A stretch of DNA of 64,000 nt, taken from the NCBI GenBank assembly GCA_964369605.1, contig CAYJFD010000006.1, positions 1 to 64,000 on the forward strand, read 5' to 3'. The translations under genes were made by a program, and so were the position numbers. Positions 1-9,045 of this stretch are shown here, piece after piece. The DNA comes from CAYJFD01 sp964369605 (lineage in GTDB: Bacteria > Bacteroidota > Bacteroidia > Bacteroidales > UBA932). Every line of letters begins with the position of its first letter. Position 1 is the stretch's first letter. The notes below the pieces were generated by a model. It was not told the origin of the DNA. It ran no database searches and saw nothing but the letters and a program-made list of their open reading frames with translations.

Positions 1-2111
1 GCGAAACACTAAAACCCACGCTCACAGGCGAACAAGGAAAAGAACCTACCAACAAAAATGTAACGTGGAAATCGAGCGACGAAAATGTAGCTACAGTTGA
101 TGACAATGGCTATGTGCTGGCAAAAAAGAATGGTACTGCAACCATTACCGTAACCACCGAGGATGGAGCTAAAACGGCTGAATGTGTAGTAACAGTTACA
201 GTAAAGGTACTTGTAATAACTATTACTCCAGCAGAGGACTTCGAATTGGATATTAATTCAGCTAAAACACTAACTGCAACAGTAGAACCTGCAGATGGTG
301 GAGCAATTGTTTGGTCAAGTGATAATACTGAGATAGCCGAAGTAAATCAGAGCGGTTCGGTGGTAGGTCGTAAATCGGGAACTACTACTATCAGAGCCAC
401 TGTAGGAGAATTTAGTGCCTCGGTAAATGTAACAGTAATAGTGCCTGTAGCCACTGCAATAGCCTTTGATCCAGCAGAGGATTTTGAATTAGGTTTAGGA
501 ACATCAAAAACATTAGTAATAGAAACAACACCTCACTCGGCATCGCTCGAAGGACTTGAATGGGAATCTGCTAACTCGGAGGTAGTATCGGTAAATAATG
601 GTGTTATTACCGCAGAGGCTGAAGGCTCGGCAGTTATTACAGCAAAGCTAAGAGACCTAACAGCCACTATAAAAGTAACTGTTATAAAAGAATGGAAATT
701 AGCAGATTATTCAGAAAGCAGCTATCCTACCGAAGATACATGGGTAATTAATAATTCTGCCGATGGATATCTAGGTAGGGATGATTTTAGAGGACTCTTA
801 GCGGCTATGCAAGATGTTTATGCCAAGAGACCAGATGCTACCATTTCTTTGATCTTCCCTCATTTGACAAATATGTATGCGCAGTTTATTCCATCGTGGT
901 ATAGTGATATACCTAAATTTAGTGTTACTGCCCCTGAGCTTCTTGAACTAGGCACCTTAGTGGTAAATAGTCCTTCTTTAATTTCACTAAATGCACCTAA
1001 GCTGGAGTTTCTTTCTCAAAACCCATTTTATAAATGTACGCGTTTAAAACCTGAGGATTTGGTTATAAATACTAACGTCTTTAAAATAGAAGATGGTGTG
1101 ATCTATAATTTAGATAAGACTGTGCTGATTAGTTATCTGCCGATTAATTCAGCGACCTCTTTTGTAGCTCCAAATAGTGTAGAAGAAGTAGGTATAATGG
1201 CATTTACTCAAAATGAGACCCTTCTTTCTTTAGAACTTCCAGAAGCAAGAATTCTTAGACGTGGGGCAGTTCAGGGAATGCCTAACATAACGAAAATGAT
1301 TTTCCCAAAAGTGGTAGGAATAGAGAGTGAATATGCATTTGAGAAGAGTCCTAGCCTAACTTCTATAGAATTAGCTACAAAGATTCGCTTTGTAGGAGAT
1401 ATTGGAGGTATGGAATGGACTGAGCATATGAATACAACAAATATTGATCTTATAACTAATGTAGTGAATGTAAAAGGCTTAAAATTAACTTCATTACTAG
1501 GTGACGAATCTCCAAACTTTAGATCTATCACCCCAGATAGCTTCTTTGAACAGCCGACCACATATGCTGTAAATGATTTATACCCAAATAACTTTAATCC
1601 TGAGGGTGTAGTCTTTGAAGTTTCTAATGGAGGAGCGAGTGGAAAAGTAGCGTCTATAAAACCTCATAATAATTATTATGGATCTGAGAATAGGATGCTG
1701 TTTGCAAAAGAAGTATTAATCCACGAAACTACAAGCACTTCTGATGGTTTAGCAAATATGGCACAGATAGCCTCATTAGAAGAAGGCACTTTATTTACAG
1801 AAGAAAATTTCCCTGCACTGTGGTGGATACATCAGAAGAATATATCGAAAGGCTTAGATGTTAGTTCTTATGTCTCTGGAGCTAAGGGTGTTTGGTATAT
1901 GCCTGCATTAGATGAACTTCTAGAACTATTTAACCTTGCGTCTGAGAAAAGTCAGCTAGTTCTTGGACTTGAAAAGAATATGGGTTATTGGACTTCAACG
2001 GTAGATAGTGGGTATTATGTAAAATTTGTTACCCTATATGATGAGTCGGTTAATTATAACTCAGATGCTCAATACGGAACACGTCCATTTAGAGCTTTCT
2101 TAGAGTTCTAG
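1..2111 (+). CDS. Surface protein with Ig-like (BIG2) repeats and BspA-type LRRs, 5' end cut by window
   Basis: The reading frame is open from base 3, so the gene begins upstream of the window; the GTG at 114 is internal. The first third consists of Ig-like BIG2 repeats of about 80 residues. Each has a W(S/E)S followed by E(I/V)xxV pattern and ends in a TxxIxVTV strand. The middle is a BspA-type leucine-rich region (for example FEKSPSLTSIELATKIRF). The last 100 residues (WWIHQKN, WYMPALDELLELF, GYWTST, RPFRAF) resemble the DUF1566/Lcl C-terminal domain. Such proteins are exported adhesin-like surface proteins in Bacteroidales. The signal peptide or lipobox would lie outside the window. Domain naming is by eye; the specific ligand is unknown. 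Confidence 0.8.
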   Translation, partial: ETLKPTLTGEQGKEPTNKNVTWKSSDENVATVDDNGYVLAKKNGTATITVTTEDGAKTAECVVTVTVKVLVITITPAEDFELDINSAKTLTATVEPADGGAIVWSSDNTEIAEVNQSGSVVGRKSGTTTIRATVGEFSASVNVTVIVPVATAIAFDPAEDFELGLGTSKTLVIETTPHSASLEGLEWESANSEVVSVNNGVITAEAEGSAVITAKLRDLTATIKVTVIKEWKLADYSESSYPTEDTWVINNSADGYLGRDDFRGLLAAMQDVYAKRPDATISLIFPHLTNMYAQFIPSWYSDIPKFSVTAPELLELGTLVVNSPSLISLNAPKLEFLSQNPFYKCTRLKPEDLVINTNVFKIEDGVIYNLDKTVLISYLPINSATSFVAPNSVEEVGIMAFTQNETLLSLELPEARILRRGAVQGMPNITKMIFPKVVGIESEYAFEKSPSLTSIELATKIRFVGDIGGMEWTEHMNTTNIDLITNVVNVKGLKLTSLLGDESPNFRSITPDSFFEQPTTYAVNDLYPNNFNPEGVVFEVSNGGASGKVASIKPHNNYYGSENRMLFAKEVLIHETTSTSDGLANMAQIASLEEGTLFTEENFPALWWIHQKNISKGLDVSSYVSGAKGVWYMPALDELLELFNLASEKSQLVLGLEKNMGYWTSTVDSGYYVKFVTLYDESVNYNSDAQYGTRPFRAFLEF

Positions 2112-2132
2112 AGTTTTGAACTCTAAGCTATA

Positions 2133-2170
2133 AAATTACCCTCTTCAGAAAAACCTGGAGAGGGTAATTT
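2133..2170. terminator. Bidirectional terminator between convergent genes
   Basis: A near-perfect hairpin, AAATTACCCTCT (2133-2144) against AGAGGGTAATTT (2159-2170), has A-rich and T-rich flanks. It sits between the end of the surface protein gene and the end of the convergent marC gene, so it can serve both. Confidence 0.8.
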
Positions 2171-2187
2171 AATTTATTTGAAGACGT

Positions 2188-2781
2188 TTATTGGAAGAAG
2201 ACTCCTATGTTTGAGGCGAAGAGTTTTACTCCAATAGCTAGAAGAATGATTCCGAAGAATTTTCTAAGGATGTATATTCCCCCTTTTCCTATGAGTCGTT
2301 CTATTAAATGTGCATATTTCAGGACTATGTAGACAATGATAATATTAAGAAATATAGCTATAATAATGTTCTCAGCTGCGAATTCGGCCTTCATAGAGAG
2401 AAGGGATGTGAGAGTTCCTGCTCCTGCGATAAGAGGAAAAACTAGAGGTACGGCGGTAACTGACTGCCCTTGTATATTATTTGTTTTAAATATCTCGATA
2501 TCCAGAATCATTTCAGAGGCTAGAATAAGAATGATAATTCCACCAGCTGCGGCAAAAGAAGATATATCTACCCCAAATAGACCTAGTAGCGCATCTCCAA
2601 CAAAAAGAAAGAGTACAAGGACCAGAAGCGAGATAAGGGATACCTTCCCACTTTCTATCTTATTTTTCTGTTTAAGTCCTATGATTATAGGAATGGATCC
2701 TGTGATATCAATTAAAGCAAACAGAACCATAAATGCACTGATAATTTCCTTGAATGATATGTTTAATGCAAAATTTTCCAT
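2188..2781 (-). CDS. MarC family integral membrane protein
   Basis: This is a polytopic inner-membrane protein of the MarC/UPF0056 family, function unknown (the old link to multiple antibiotic resistance is not supported). About six hydrophobic segments fill its 197 residues, and the family-typical ALIDITGSIPI stretch is near the N-terminus. The frame stays open for 26 codons upstream, but that extension runs through the terminator hairpin of the preceding gene. The ATG at 2781 (MENFALNISFKEI) matches the normal family N-terminus, so it was chosen. Confidence 0.85.
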   Translation of the reverse strand: MENFALNISFKEIISAFMVLFALIDITGSIPIIIGLKQKNKIESGKVSLISLLVLVLFLFVGDALLGLFGVDISSFAAAGGIIILILASEMILDIEIFKTNNIQGQSVTAVPLVFPLIAGAGTLTSLLSMKAEFAAENIIIAIFLNIIIVYIVLKYAHLIERLIGKGGIYILRKFFGIILLAIGVKLFASNIGVFFQ

Positions 2782-2816
2782 AATTACTTGAGTTTTAGAA
2801 GAATAAAAATTTAAAA

Positions 2817-2860
2817 AATGCCCCTCTAGAACAGATGTAATCTGAATCCTGAGGGGCATT
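2817..2860 (-). terminator. Rho-independent terminator of the C69 dipeptidase gene
   Basis: The 10-bp stem AATGCCCCTC (2817-2826) / GAGGGGCATT (2851-2860) is followed on the minus strand by a T-rich run. It lies directly after the stop codon of the dipeptidase gene and upstream of marC. Confidence 0.85.
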
Positions 2861-2878
2861 AGTTATAGAATGATTTTA

Positions 2879-4612
2879 CTAGCGCATTTTAAGGATCTCT
2901 CCATTACTTTGAACGGCAGCTTTTTTCCAAGCCTCGCTGTAGCCAGGGAATAGAGGAGATGCTGGAATTCTGTCGTTATTACCGTTATTTTTGAAAGTTC
3001 CGTCAGGATTTTGAACCTTAACATTACCGTCCATATATTTAACTAATAAATAAGTGTCAAGTTCTTGCCATTTCTCAAATAAATTTTGTGTGTAATTAAC
3101 AGAGAATTCAGTTAGGTATTCGCGTACTTTCTTTTCCTTTTTTAAAGTTTTACGAGAAGTATCTCCGTCAGTATAATCTCCTAAGATGCTAAGAGCAAAA
3201 CTATCAGCTATCTCGATCTCAGTAAGAGCTCTATTCTCGTGCGCATCGATAGCATTAATGATTTCTGGAGCAACTCTATCATATAACATATAGGCGAAGT
3301 TTGCAACTCTATTAGTAACCCAGAAAAGAGATGTTGGCGAGTATTCAATGATACTGCCGTTTCCAACCTCTAAACATTCAGGGATTTCAGTAGTAGAAGC
3401 GTAGATAGGAGTTAAAGAAGAAGTTCCTGCATCATCAACACCAAACCAGTTAATACCACCGATTACGTCAGGAAGCCAGTTACGAGCCTGACATAGAGTC
3501 CAGAAGCCAGTTTGTTGAGTAGCGATAGCACGCTCATTAAGATATTTCTGGCCATCTACCTCGTAAGACATAGGTCTCCATCTGTAAGGAGTTTTGTGTC
3601 CACCTGCACCAGCATCAACTGTCATATCCATAGGAGAACCTTCATAATGGTCTCTCATCGCATTAGCTACCTCTCTTAGGCTAAGTTTCTCTTGAGGTTT
3701 GAAATAAAGAGGAAGTCTATTTTCTGCGTTATAACCCATCGCATAGTCAAGGTAAGACTCCGCAGTTCTATCTCCAATCATACCCTTACCTAAGATATTA
3801 TATGCACTCCATACACGTGCTTCGCAATAGCGCATCGCTCCAAAATCAAGAGGTGCATAAGCATCTGCGAAACTGAAGTCCTTATCTTCACCTTCGAAGT
3901 AACCCATCTCTCTAGCGAAAGAAATAACATCCTTAGAGTACAACCAGTTTTCTCTATCAGCGAAATCTATGTTAGTTATACGAGCTTGATTAGCGTGCGC
4001 TGCAATATAGCCATCAGGAATACGAGTTGCTACCCATACAGCTCCTTTATATACATTCTCACCATTAACGATCTTAGAACCCTTACCAATTATCTCCATC
4101 ATCCAAGCCTCATTCTTATCTGCGATAGAGAATGATTCTCCAGAAGAAGCATAACCGTGCTCATCCATAAGATCTACGATAACATCTATCGCCTCACGAG
4201 CAGTCTTAGCCCTTTGAAGGGCGATATATATAAGAGAACCATAGTCCATAATTCCTTGTGGATCATATAGCTCAGAACGTCCACCAAAAGTAGATTCTGT
4301 AATCATAAGCTGGTACTCATTCATATTACCAACAGTTTGATAAGTTCTTCCTATCTGAGGAATACGTCCTAGAAATTTTCCAGTATCCCACTCGTGAATG
4401 TCGATTAAAGTTCCTGGCTTATGAATTCCAGCTGGAGTGAAATATAATTCTCCATAAAGCTGGTGTGAGTCAGCGGCATAAGTAATCATTACCGAGCCAT
4501 CCTGAGATGCCCCCTTAGTAATAATAATGCCCGTACAAGCATCTGTAGGCTGAGTGATAAATAGTCCTAGTACCACTGCCAAAGTTGTCCTAATTAAATT
4601 CTTAATCATCAA
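2879..4612 (-). CDS. Peptidase family C69 dipeptidase (PepD-like), exported
   Basis: This 577-residue protein belongs to the C69 N-terminal-nucleophile hydrolases, which cleave dipeptides. A signal peptide (residues 1-25, ending PTDA) is followed directly by Cys26 in the motif DACTGIIITKGAS. In this family the Cys becomes the N-terminal catalytic nucleophile after processing, so the enzyme should be active outside the cytoplasm. Further family features are the MMEIIGKGS stretch and the conserved W(V/A)xRIPDGY region. It is monocistronic, with its own terminator downstream. The function fits a peptide-using, asaccharolytic lifestyle, which is an inference. Confidence 0.9.
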   Translation of the reverse strand: MMIKNLIRTTLAVVLGLFITQPTDACTGIIITKGASQDGSVMITYAADSHQLYGELYFTPAGIHKPGTLIDIHEWDTGKFLGRIPQIGRTYQTVGNMNEYQLMITESTFGGRSELYDPQGIMDYGSLIYIALQRAKTAREAIDVIVDLMDEHGYASSGESFSIADKNEAWMMEIIGKGSKIVNGENVYKGAVWVATRIPDGYIAAHANQARITNIDFADRENWLYSKDVISFAREMGYFEGEDKDFSFADAYAPLDFGAMRYCEARVWSAYNILGKGMIGDRTAESYLDYAMGYNAENRLPLYFKPQEKLSLREVANAMRDHYEGSPMDMTVDAGAGGHKTPYRWRPMSYEVDGQKYLNERAIATQQTGFWTLCQARNWLPDVIGGINWFGVDDAGTSSLTPIYASTTEIPECLEVGNGSIIEYSPTSLFWVTNRVANFAYMLYDRVAPEIINAIDAHENRALTEIEIADSFALSILGDYTDGDTSRKTLKKEKKVREYLTEFSVNYTQNLFEKWQELDTYLLVKYMDGNVKVQNPDGTFKNNGNNDRIPASPLFPGYSEAWKKAAVQSNGEILKMR

Positions 4613-4674
4613 ATTGTTTTTTTAGTTAATATTATTTTACTTTTATATTTCTGGGTTGTCAAATACTGAGTAAG

Positions 4675-4698
4675 TTCTGTATTAATTAAAATACAGAA
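4675..4698. promoter_or_regulatory. 9-bp inverted repeat between divergent genes, possible operator
   Basis: TTCTGTATT (4675-4683) and AATACAGAA (4690-4698) form a perfect palindrome separated by six bases. It lies in the 151-bp gap between the divergent dipeptidase and small exported protein genes, upstream of the plus-strand -7 element. A regulator binding site is plausible, but no regulator is identified. Confidence 0.3.
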
Positions 4699-4729
4699 TG
4701 CAATAATACATAATATATTTAAAATTTCC

Positions 4730-4737
4730 TATATTTG
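4730..4737 (+). promoter_or_regulatory. Bacteroides-type -7 promoter element
   Basis: TATATTTG matches TAnnTTTG exactly and lies 26 bases before the ATG of the small exported protein. Confidence 0.6.
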
Positions 4738-4763
4738 TCAACGTAATTAATATAAATATTAAG

Positions 4764-5228
4764 ATGAAAAAAATAATTCTTTATATCTTACTATCAGGAC
4801 TAAGTGTAACACTTTTCGGACAATATGCACGTGGTGCGAACGGTGAGTGGTATAATACCAATGCCTATGGAGCACATAGCGAGATAGACAAAGACACGAC
4901 ACCAGAAGATGCAGCCTACATAGAAGCCGAAAGGCTAGGAAAAGAACTAAAATTAAATGACTATCAGATATTCTTTATAGACTCTATGCTACAAGTAAAC
5001 CTTAGAGGTCTAAAGACAGATATGGATAAGTTGCAAGAGAGTGGAACTCAAGAGACCACGGCCTTTAAGCTAACCCAGGAAAATTGGCAAAATAAAATAC
5101 ACGAGGCATATAGAAAAATTCTAACTCCAGAACAGTTAGAAAAGTATATGGCCTCTATCAGAAAGAAGGATAGGGGTAAGGATTCTCAAAAATCAAAAGG
5201 TTCTGGGAAGTCAAAAAGAAAAAGGTAG
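4764..5228 (+). CDS. Small exported protein, Spy/CpxP-like helical pattern
   Basis: The 154-residue protein has an N-terminal signal peptide (KKIILYILLSGLSVTLFG) with cleavage likely before QYARG. The mature part is helical and charged. It contains LKLNDYQIFFID and LTPEQLEKY, which recall the LTxxQ motifs of Spy/CpxP-type periplasmic proteins. The C-terminus is a Lys/Ser/Gly-rich basic tail. The function is unknown, and the Spy/CpxP resemblance is only a motif-level impression. The gene ends seven bases from the convergent lipoprotein gene, with no visible terminator between them. Confidence 0.65.
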   Translation: MKKIILYILLSGLSVTLFGQYARGANGEWYNTNAYGAHSEIDKDTTPEDAAYIEAERLGKELKLNDYQIFFIDSMLQVNLRGLKTDMDKLQESGTQETTAFKLTQENWQNKIHEAYRKILTPEQLEKYMASIRKKDRGKDSQKSKGSGKSKRKR

Positions 5229-5234
5229 TATAAC

Positions 5235-5672
5235 TTAGTTAAGTTTAATAGGATCTCCTTGCTTAGTAATGACCCAAATATCATTAATATACTGAAGTTC
5301 TAGGGTGCGCTGAACTATGTTTGCTTCCCCAGAATTAGTAGGTATCGTGATAACACATTCAACAGTGTAAATACCTTCATTCTCAGTATTAACAGGTTCC
5401 TTAATCTCTATATCCACCTCCTCAGAAAGAGCCTTTATTCTTTCTTGTACAGCAGGGTGGAGTCTTGCAAAACTCGCTGAGAATTCCGCAAGTGTCTCTT
5501 TTAGTTCCTCGCCACATAGCGCAGCCGCACTTTCAAAATCAGACTTGTAGCTAGCCTCCATATATTTCTTGGCAACATCCTTGATAGATTCCTCCTTTGG
5601 ACTGCAGTTCGTAAAAAGAGTTAGTGCTGACGCAATAACAAGAGAGTTAAAAAATATTCTTAGTGCTTTCAT
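5235..5672 (-). CDS. Lipoprotein with DUF4878-like domain
   Basis: A lipobox (TLFTNC) gives a lipid-anchored Cys at residue 23. The remainder has the layout of DUF4878/NTF2-like lipoproteins: a helix with VAKKYMEASYKSDFESA, then beta strands ending in LELQYINDIWVITKQ. No catalytic residues are recognised. It lies 27 bases downstream of mutS2 on the same strand, so it is probably the last gene of the cdaA-mutS2 transcript. Confidence 0.7.
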   Translation of the reverse strand: MKALRIFFNSLVIASALTLFTNCSPKEESIKDVAKKYMEASYKSDFESAAALCGEELKETLAEFSASFARLHPAVQERIKALSEEVDIEIKEPVNTENEGIYTVECVITIPTNSGEANIVQRTLELQYINDIWVITKQGDPIKLN

Positions 5673-5699
5673 ATAGCTTGTCTTTATATACGTATTATT

Positions 5700-8249
5700 C
5701 TAATTATCAAATTCTACAACAGTTATGCCGCTTCCTCCAAACTGTATTTGTTCATCTGCGAAAGACTTGACACCGGAAGTAATCTTTAAGTACTTCCTAA
5801 TTTCTTCCCTGAGTACTCCGTTCCCTTTTCCGTGGAGAATGCTTACCTTTCTCATCCCTAACATCTGAGCGTCATCGATGAAATGCATTACTGCCTCGAT
5901 CGCTTCTTCTAGCCTGAATCCACGCAGATCAATACTAGGTTTAAACTCTAATTTATGATTGGAGAATGCAGCAGTGGACGATGCGCTACTCTTGGTAGTG
6001 TTGGTTGAATATGAAGTAGATGGTCGGGTAGCATCCTTGTATTGCTTTGTAGAGATGCCCTCTATCATATCAAGAGGAAGTTTAGAAATAATGTTTCCAA
6101 CAGCAACACTATAACTTTTCGTTGACACGCTTACAACCTCTCCCACGAGGCCATTCGATTTTATCCTTACCTTCGATCCTACCTTGATAAGCTCCTGCTT
6201 AGGAGCAATGTCTGCCTTAGGAAGCTCCTTATTCTCATTTGCCTGATCCTTCTCTCTCTTTGCTTTTCTCTCCTCTCTTCTCTTCTTTCTCTCAAGAATC
6301 TGCTCCATCTTCTTTTCTATCTTCTGATCGGTTTCATTCTTTAGCTTTTCTTCCAGTTCTTTATTGAAAGTGTCAAGCTCCTTTCTGACAACCTTTGTCC
6401 TCTCTTTCTCAGCTTGGGATTCTCTAATCTCCTTGATGGTAGCCTCGATCTTCCTATTTGCCTGAGCTAGGATCTCTTTGGCCTGAAGTTGTGCCTCCTC
6501 AATGATGCTTTTACGTACAGCCTTAATGTCTGTAAGTTCCTTCTCGTATTTCTCGGTAATATGCTCTAAAGTTCTATCCGTACTCTTTATCCTTTGTAAC
6601 TTCTCGTCTAATGCTCTCTTATTCTTGGCTATCTTCTTTAGATTTCTCTCTATGTCTACAAAACCAGAGCCCGCTCTTTGTTCTGCCCCTGCAATAATAC
6701 GTTCAGGGAGGCCTATTTTTCTAGCTAGTTCAAAAGCGAACGAATTTCCAGGTAGACCTATTTCTAACTTAAATAGTGGCTGAATCTGTTGTGTGTCGAA
6801 AAGCATAGCGCCATTAACAACACCGTTGCTTTGATTTGCATAAAACTTTAAATTACTGTAATGCGTCGTAATAATACCGTAGGATCCCTTTTGCTCTATT
6901 TGAGTTAGAATCTCCTCAGCTATAGCTGCACCAGCAGTTGGCTCAGTTCCAGAGCCGAATTCATCTATTAATATAAGAGAATCCTTTGAGGCTTGTTCAA
7001 GTACTATCTTCATATTTAAAATATGTGAACTATAAGTACTTAAGTCGTTTTCAAGAGATTGATTATCACCTATATCTATGAATATCCTGTCGAAAATACG
7101 AAATTCAGATGTTTCAGAGCAAGAACACGCTAAGCCCCATTGGAACATGTACTGAAGTAGTCCTGTTGTTTTTAGACAAACAGATTTACCTCCAGCGTTA
7201 GGACCAGAAATAAGTAATATCCTTTTATCCTTTGTAAGCTTTAGATTTAGAGGGACTATAGCTTTCTTTTCTTTTGCGAGACTCTCCTCAAGAAGAGGAT
7301 GTCTACCTGTTCGAATTATAAGTTCGTTAGCCTCAGAAGTGATAGGCTTTCCCGCTTTAAAGCGATAAGCCACTTGTGCTTTTGCTTTTATGAAATCTAT
7401 TTCCCCCATATAGCGAAAGGAAATAAGGAGTTCAGGTATGTAATCTCTAAGGAAGTCTGTAAAGTCAACAAGGATTTTGAGTATCTCTCTCTGTTGAGCA
7501 AAATGTAATTCTCTTAGTTGGTTATTTAGTTCTACGACTTCAAGGGGCTCGATAAAAGCTGTTTTCCCCGAGGCTGACTCGTCAAAGATAATACCAGGTA
7601 TCTTTTTCTTATTGCCAGCACTAACAGGTATAAGGACGTGTCCATCACGAAGCGAAACAGTAGCCTCAGAGTCTACGATATTTTCTTTTTGGGCATTGCG
7701 AAGGATACTTTGTATTCTTCGCGATATAACAGCATCCTTATCTCTAATCTGCCTTCTTATTCTTAGGAGTTCTTCAGATGCATTATCCTTGACTTCTCCA
7801 AAGCGATCCAGAATACTATCTATTTGCCAGGTAATAATCGGGTAATTAGAGATAGGCTCAGATAGCTTATGAAGACAAGGGTATTTCTCCTTGTTTTTAT
7901 CCGTGAAGAAATTAATGATTTTACCAAGTGTTTCTAGTGAGTCTCTTAATTGACGAAGATTTAATAAAGAAATATGACTATGCTGATTTTCTAGGGGCTT
8001 TAAGAATGGAATACAGTCGTGATAGCCAGAGTCTGGGAAGGAGCTCTCAAACATAGTGAGAACCCTCATCTCATCAGTGAGGCTAAGCCTGTGCTCTATT
8101 TCCTCTCGTTTAGTGGAAAATCTTTCCTTTTCTACCCTTTCTTTAGCGTATTCAGTATAGCACTTATTTAATATATATGTTCGAATCTTATCGAAACCCA
8201 GTTTCTGTTCAAGAATATAATCTATCTTCTGTGCCTTATTCTCCGCCAT
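5700..8249 (-). CDS. mutS2: MutS2 family ATPase/endonuclease
   Basis: MutS2 (also named RqcU) acts on branched DNA and, in Bacillus, on collided ribosomes. Over 849 residues it shows the MutS-type ATPase: Walker A GPNAGGKS near residue 347 and Walker B LILIDEFGSGTEPTAG near 425. A long charged coiled coil follows (about 530-670, Glu/Lys-rich). A C-terminal Smr nuclease domain starts near 766 with IDLRG and contains HGKGNGVLR. The mismatch-recognition domain of MutS is absent, as expected for MutS2. Its start overlaps the end of cdaA by 14 bases, so the two are translationally linked. Confidence 0.95.
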   Translation of the reverse strand: MAENKAQKIDYILEQKLGFDKIRTYILNKCYTEYAKERVEKERFSTKREEIEHRLSLTDEMRVLTMFESSFPDSGYHDCIPFLKPLENQHSHISLLNLRQLRDSLETLGKIINFFTDKNKEKYPCLHKLSEPISNYPIITWQIDSILDRFGEVKDNASEELLRIRRQIRDKDAVISRRIQSILRNAQKENIVDSEATVSLRDGHVLIPVSAGNKKKIPGIIFDESASGKTAFIEPLEVVELNNQLRELHFAQQREILKILVDFTDFLRDYIPELLISFRYMGEIDFIKAKAQVAYRFKAGKPITSEANELIIRTGRHPLLEESLAKEKKAIVPLNLKLTKDKRILLISGPNAGGKSVCLKTTGLLQYMFQWGLACSCSETSEFRIFDRIFIDIGDNQSLENDLSTYSSHILNMKIVLEQASKDSLILIDEFGSGTEPTAGAAIAEEILTQIEQKGSYGIITTHYSNLKFYANQSNGVVNGAMLFDTQQIQPLFKLEIGLPGNSFAFELARKIGLPERIIAGAEQRAGSGFVDIERNLKKIAKNKRALDEKLQRIKSTDRTLEHITEKYEKELTDIKAVRKSIIEEAQLQAKEILAQANRKIEATIKEIRESQAEKERTKVVRKELDTFNKELEEKLKNETDQKIEKKMEQILERKKRREERKAKREKDQANENKELPKADIAPKQELIKVGSKVRIKSNGLVGEVVSVSTKSYSVAVGNIISKLPLDMIEGISTKQYKDATRPSTSYSTNTTKSSASSTAAFSNHKLEFKPSIDLRGFRLEEAIEAVMHFIDDAQMLGMRKVSILHGKGNGVLREEIRKYLKITSGVKSFADEQIQFGGSGITVVEFDN

Positions 8250-9033
8250 CTTGTTTGTAGGAATTTTCGATTTTTAGTTTTAGCTCACTGATACTACTCA
8301 TAGTTTTCATGATTCCTTTGGAAACAAAGGTTATATTACCTGTTTCTTCAGATACGACTATCGCGTCTACATTTGCTTCTTGAGTTATACTCACTGCTGC
8401 CCTATGTCTCATACCATATTGAGCTGGGATATTAGGGTTTTCGGTAATAGGTAGTGTACAGCGTGCTGCGAGAATGCGGTTTCCTGAAATCACCATCGCG
8501 CCGTCGTGCAGTGGACTATTTTTGAAAAATATGTTTTCTATTAGTCTTTGGTTTATGCTTGCATCTATGGTGTCACCTGTTTGCACTATATAGTCTAATC
8601 CACCTCTAGTACTTAGGATAATTAAAGCTCCAGTCCTATTCTCGGACATCCTCTGGCAGGCCTTACCTATATCCTCAAGTATTTCATAAGGTACACTATC
8701 TACATTCCTATTAAAAAAGGCATTAAAAATGCGGTGAGCCCTTTTTGAACTAAGATAGTCTTGGCCAATATGGAGAATGAAGCGTCTAATTTCTTGTTGA
8801 AAGATGATGATAAGGGATATTACTCCTAGACCAAGTACTTGACCAAGTATGGACGATATTAAGCTCATATTTAGAGCTGTTACTACTATCCATGTAATAT
8901 AAAGTATTAGGATGCCTAAAAAGATATTAATAGCGGCAGTACCTCTAGTAAGTCTTATAAACTGATAGATAAGTATAGCTACTAATATAGTGTCTAGGAC
9001 ATCTATGATATTCAGGTTGATAAAGTCAAACAT
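8236..9033 (-). CDS. cdaA: Diadenylate cyclase CdaA (c-di-AMP synthase)
   Basis: The enzyme makes cyclic di-AMP from two ATP. About three N-terminal membrane segments (residues 10-80) precede a DAC domain. Its two hallmark motifs are present: DGA in SPLHDGAMVISG near residue 175 and RHR in YGMRHRAAVS near 208. The length of 265 residues is normal for the CdaA type. The ATG lies only four bases after a perfect -7 element that overlaps the stop codon of the upstream gene, so the mRNA may be nearly leaderless. It overlaps mutS2 downstream. Confidence 0.95.
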   Translation of the reverse strand: MFDFINLNIIDVLDTILVAILIYQFIRLTRGTAAINIFLGILILYITWIVVTALNMSLISSILGQVLGLGVISLIIIFQQEIRRFILHIGQDYLSSKRAHRIFNAFFNRNVDSVPYEILEDIGKACQRMSENRTGALIILSTRGGLDYIVQTGDTIDASINQRLIENIFFKNSPLHDGAMVISGNRILAARCTLPITENPNIPAQYGMRHRAAVSITQEANVDAIVVSEETGNITFVSKGIMKTMSSISELKLKIENSYKQDGGE

Positions 9034-9037
9034 TCCG

Positions 9038-9045
9038 CAAAATTA
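9038..9045 (-). promoter_or_regulatory. -7 promoter element of cdaA, four bases from the ATG
   Basis: On the minus strand, TAATTTTG matches TAnnTTTG and is followed by CGGA and then the cdaA ATG. The TAA of the element is also the stop codon of the upstream lysO-C gene. Confidence 0.6.

Noticed and set aside
2336..2791. Plus-strand open frame opposite marC
   Set aside because: Shadow frame of a membrane protein gene; no start context, no recognisable domain.
2782..2859. Longer N-terminus for MarC
   Set aside because: It would translate the terminator hairpin of the upstream gene and adds a non-family sequence before the first membrane helix.
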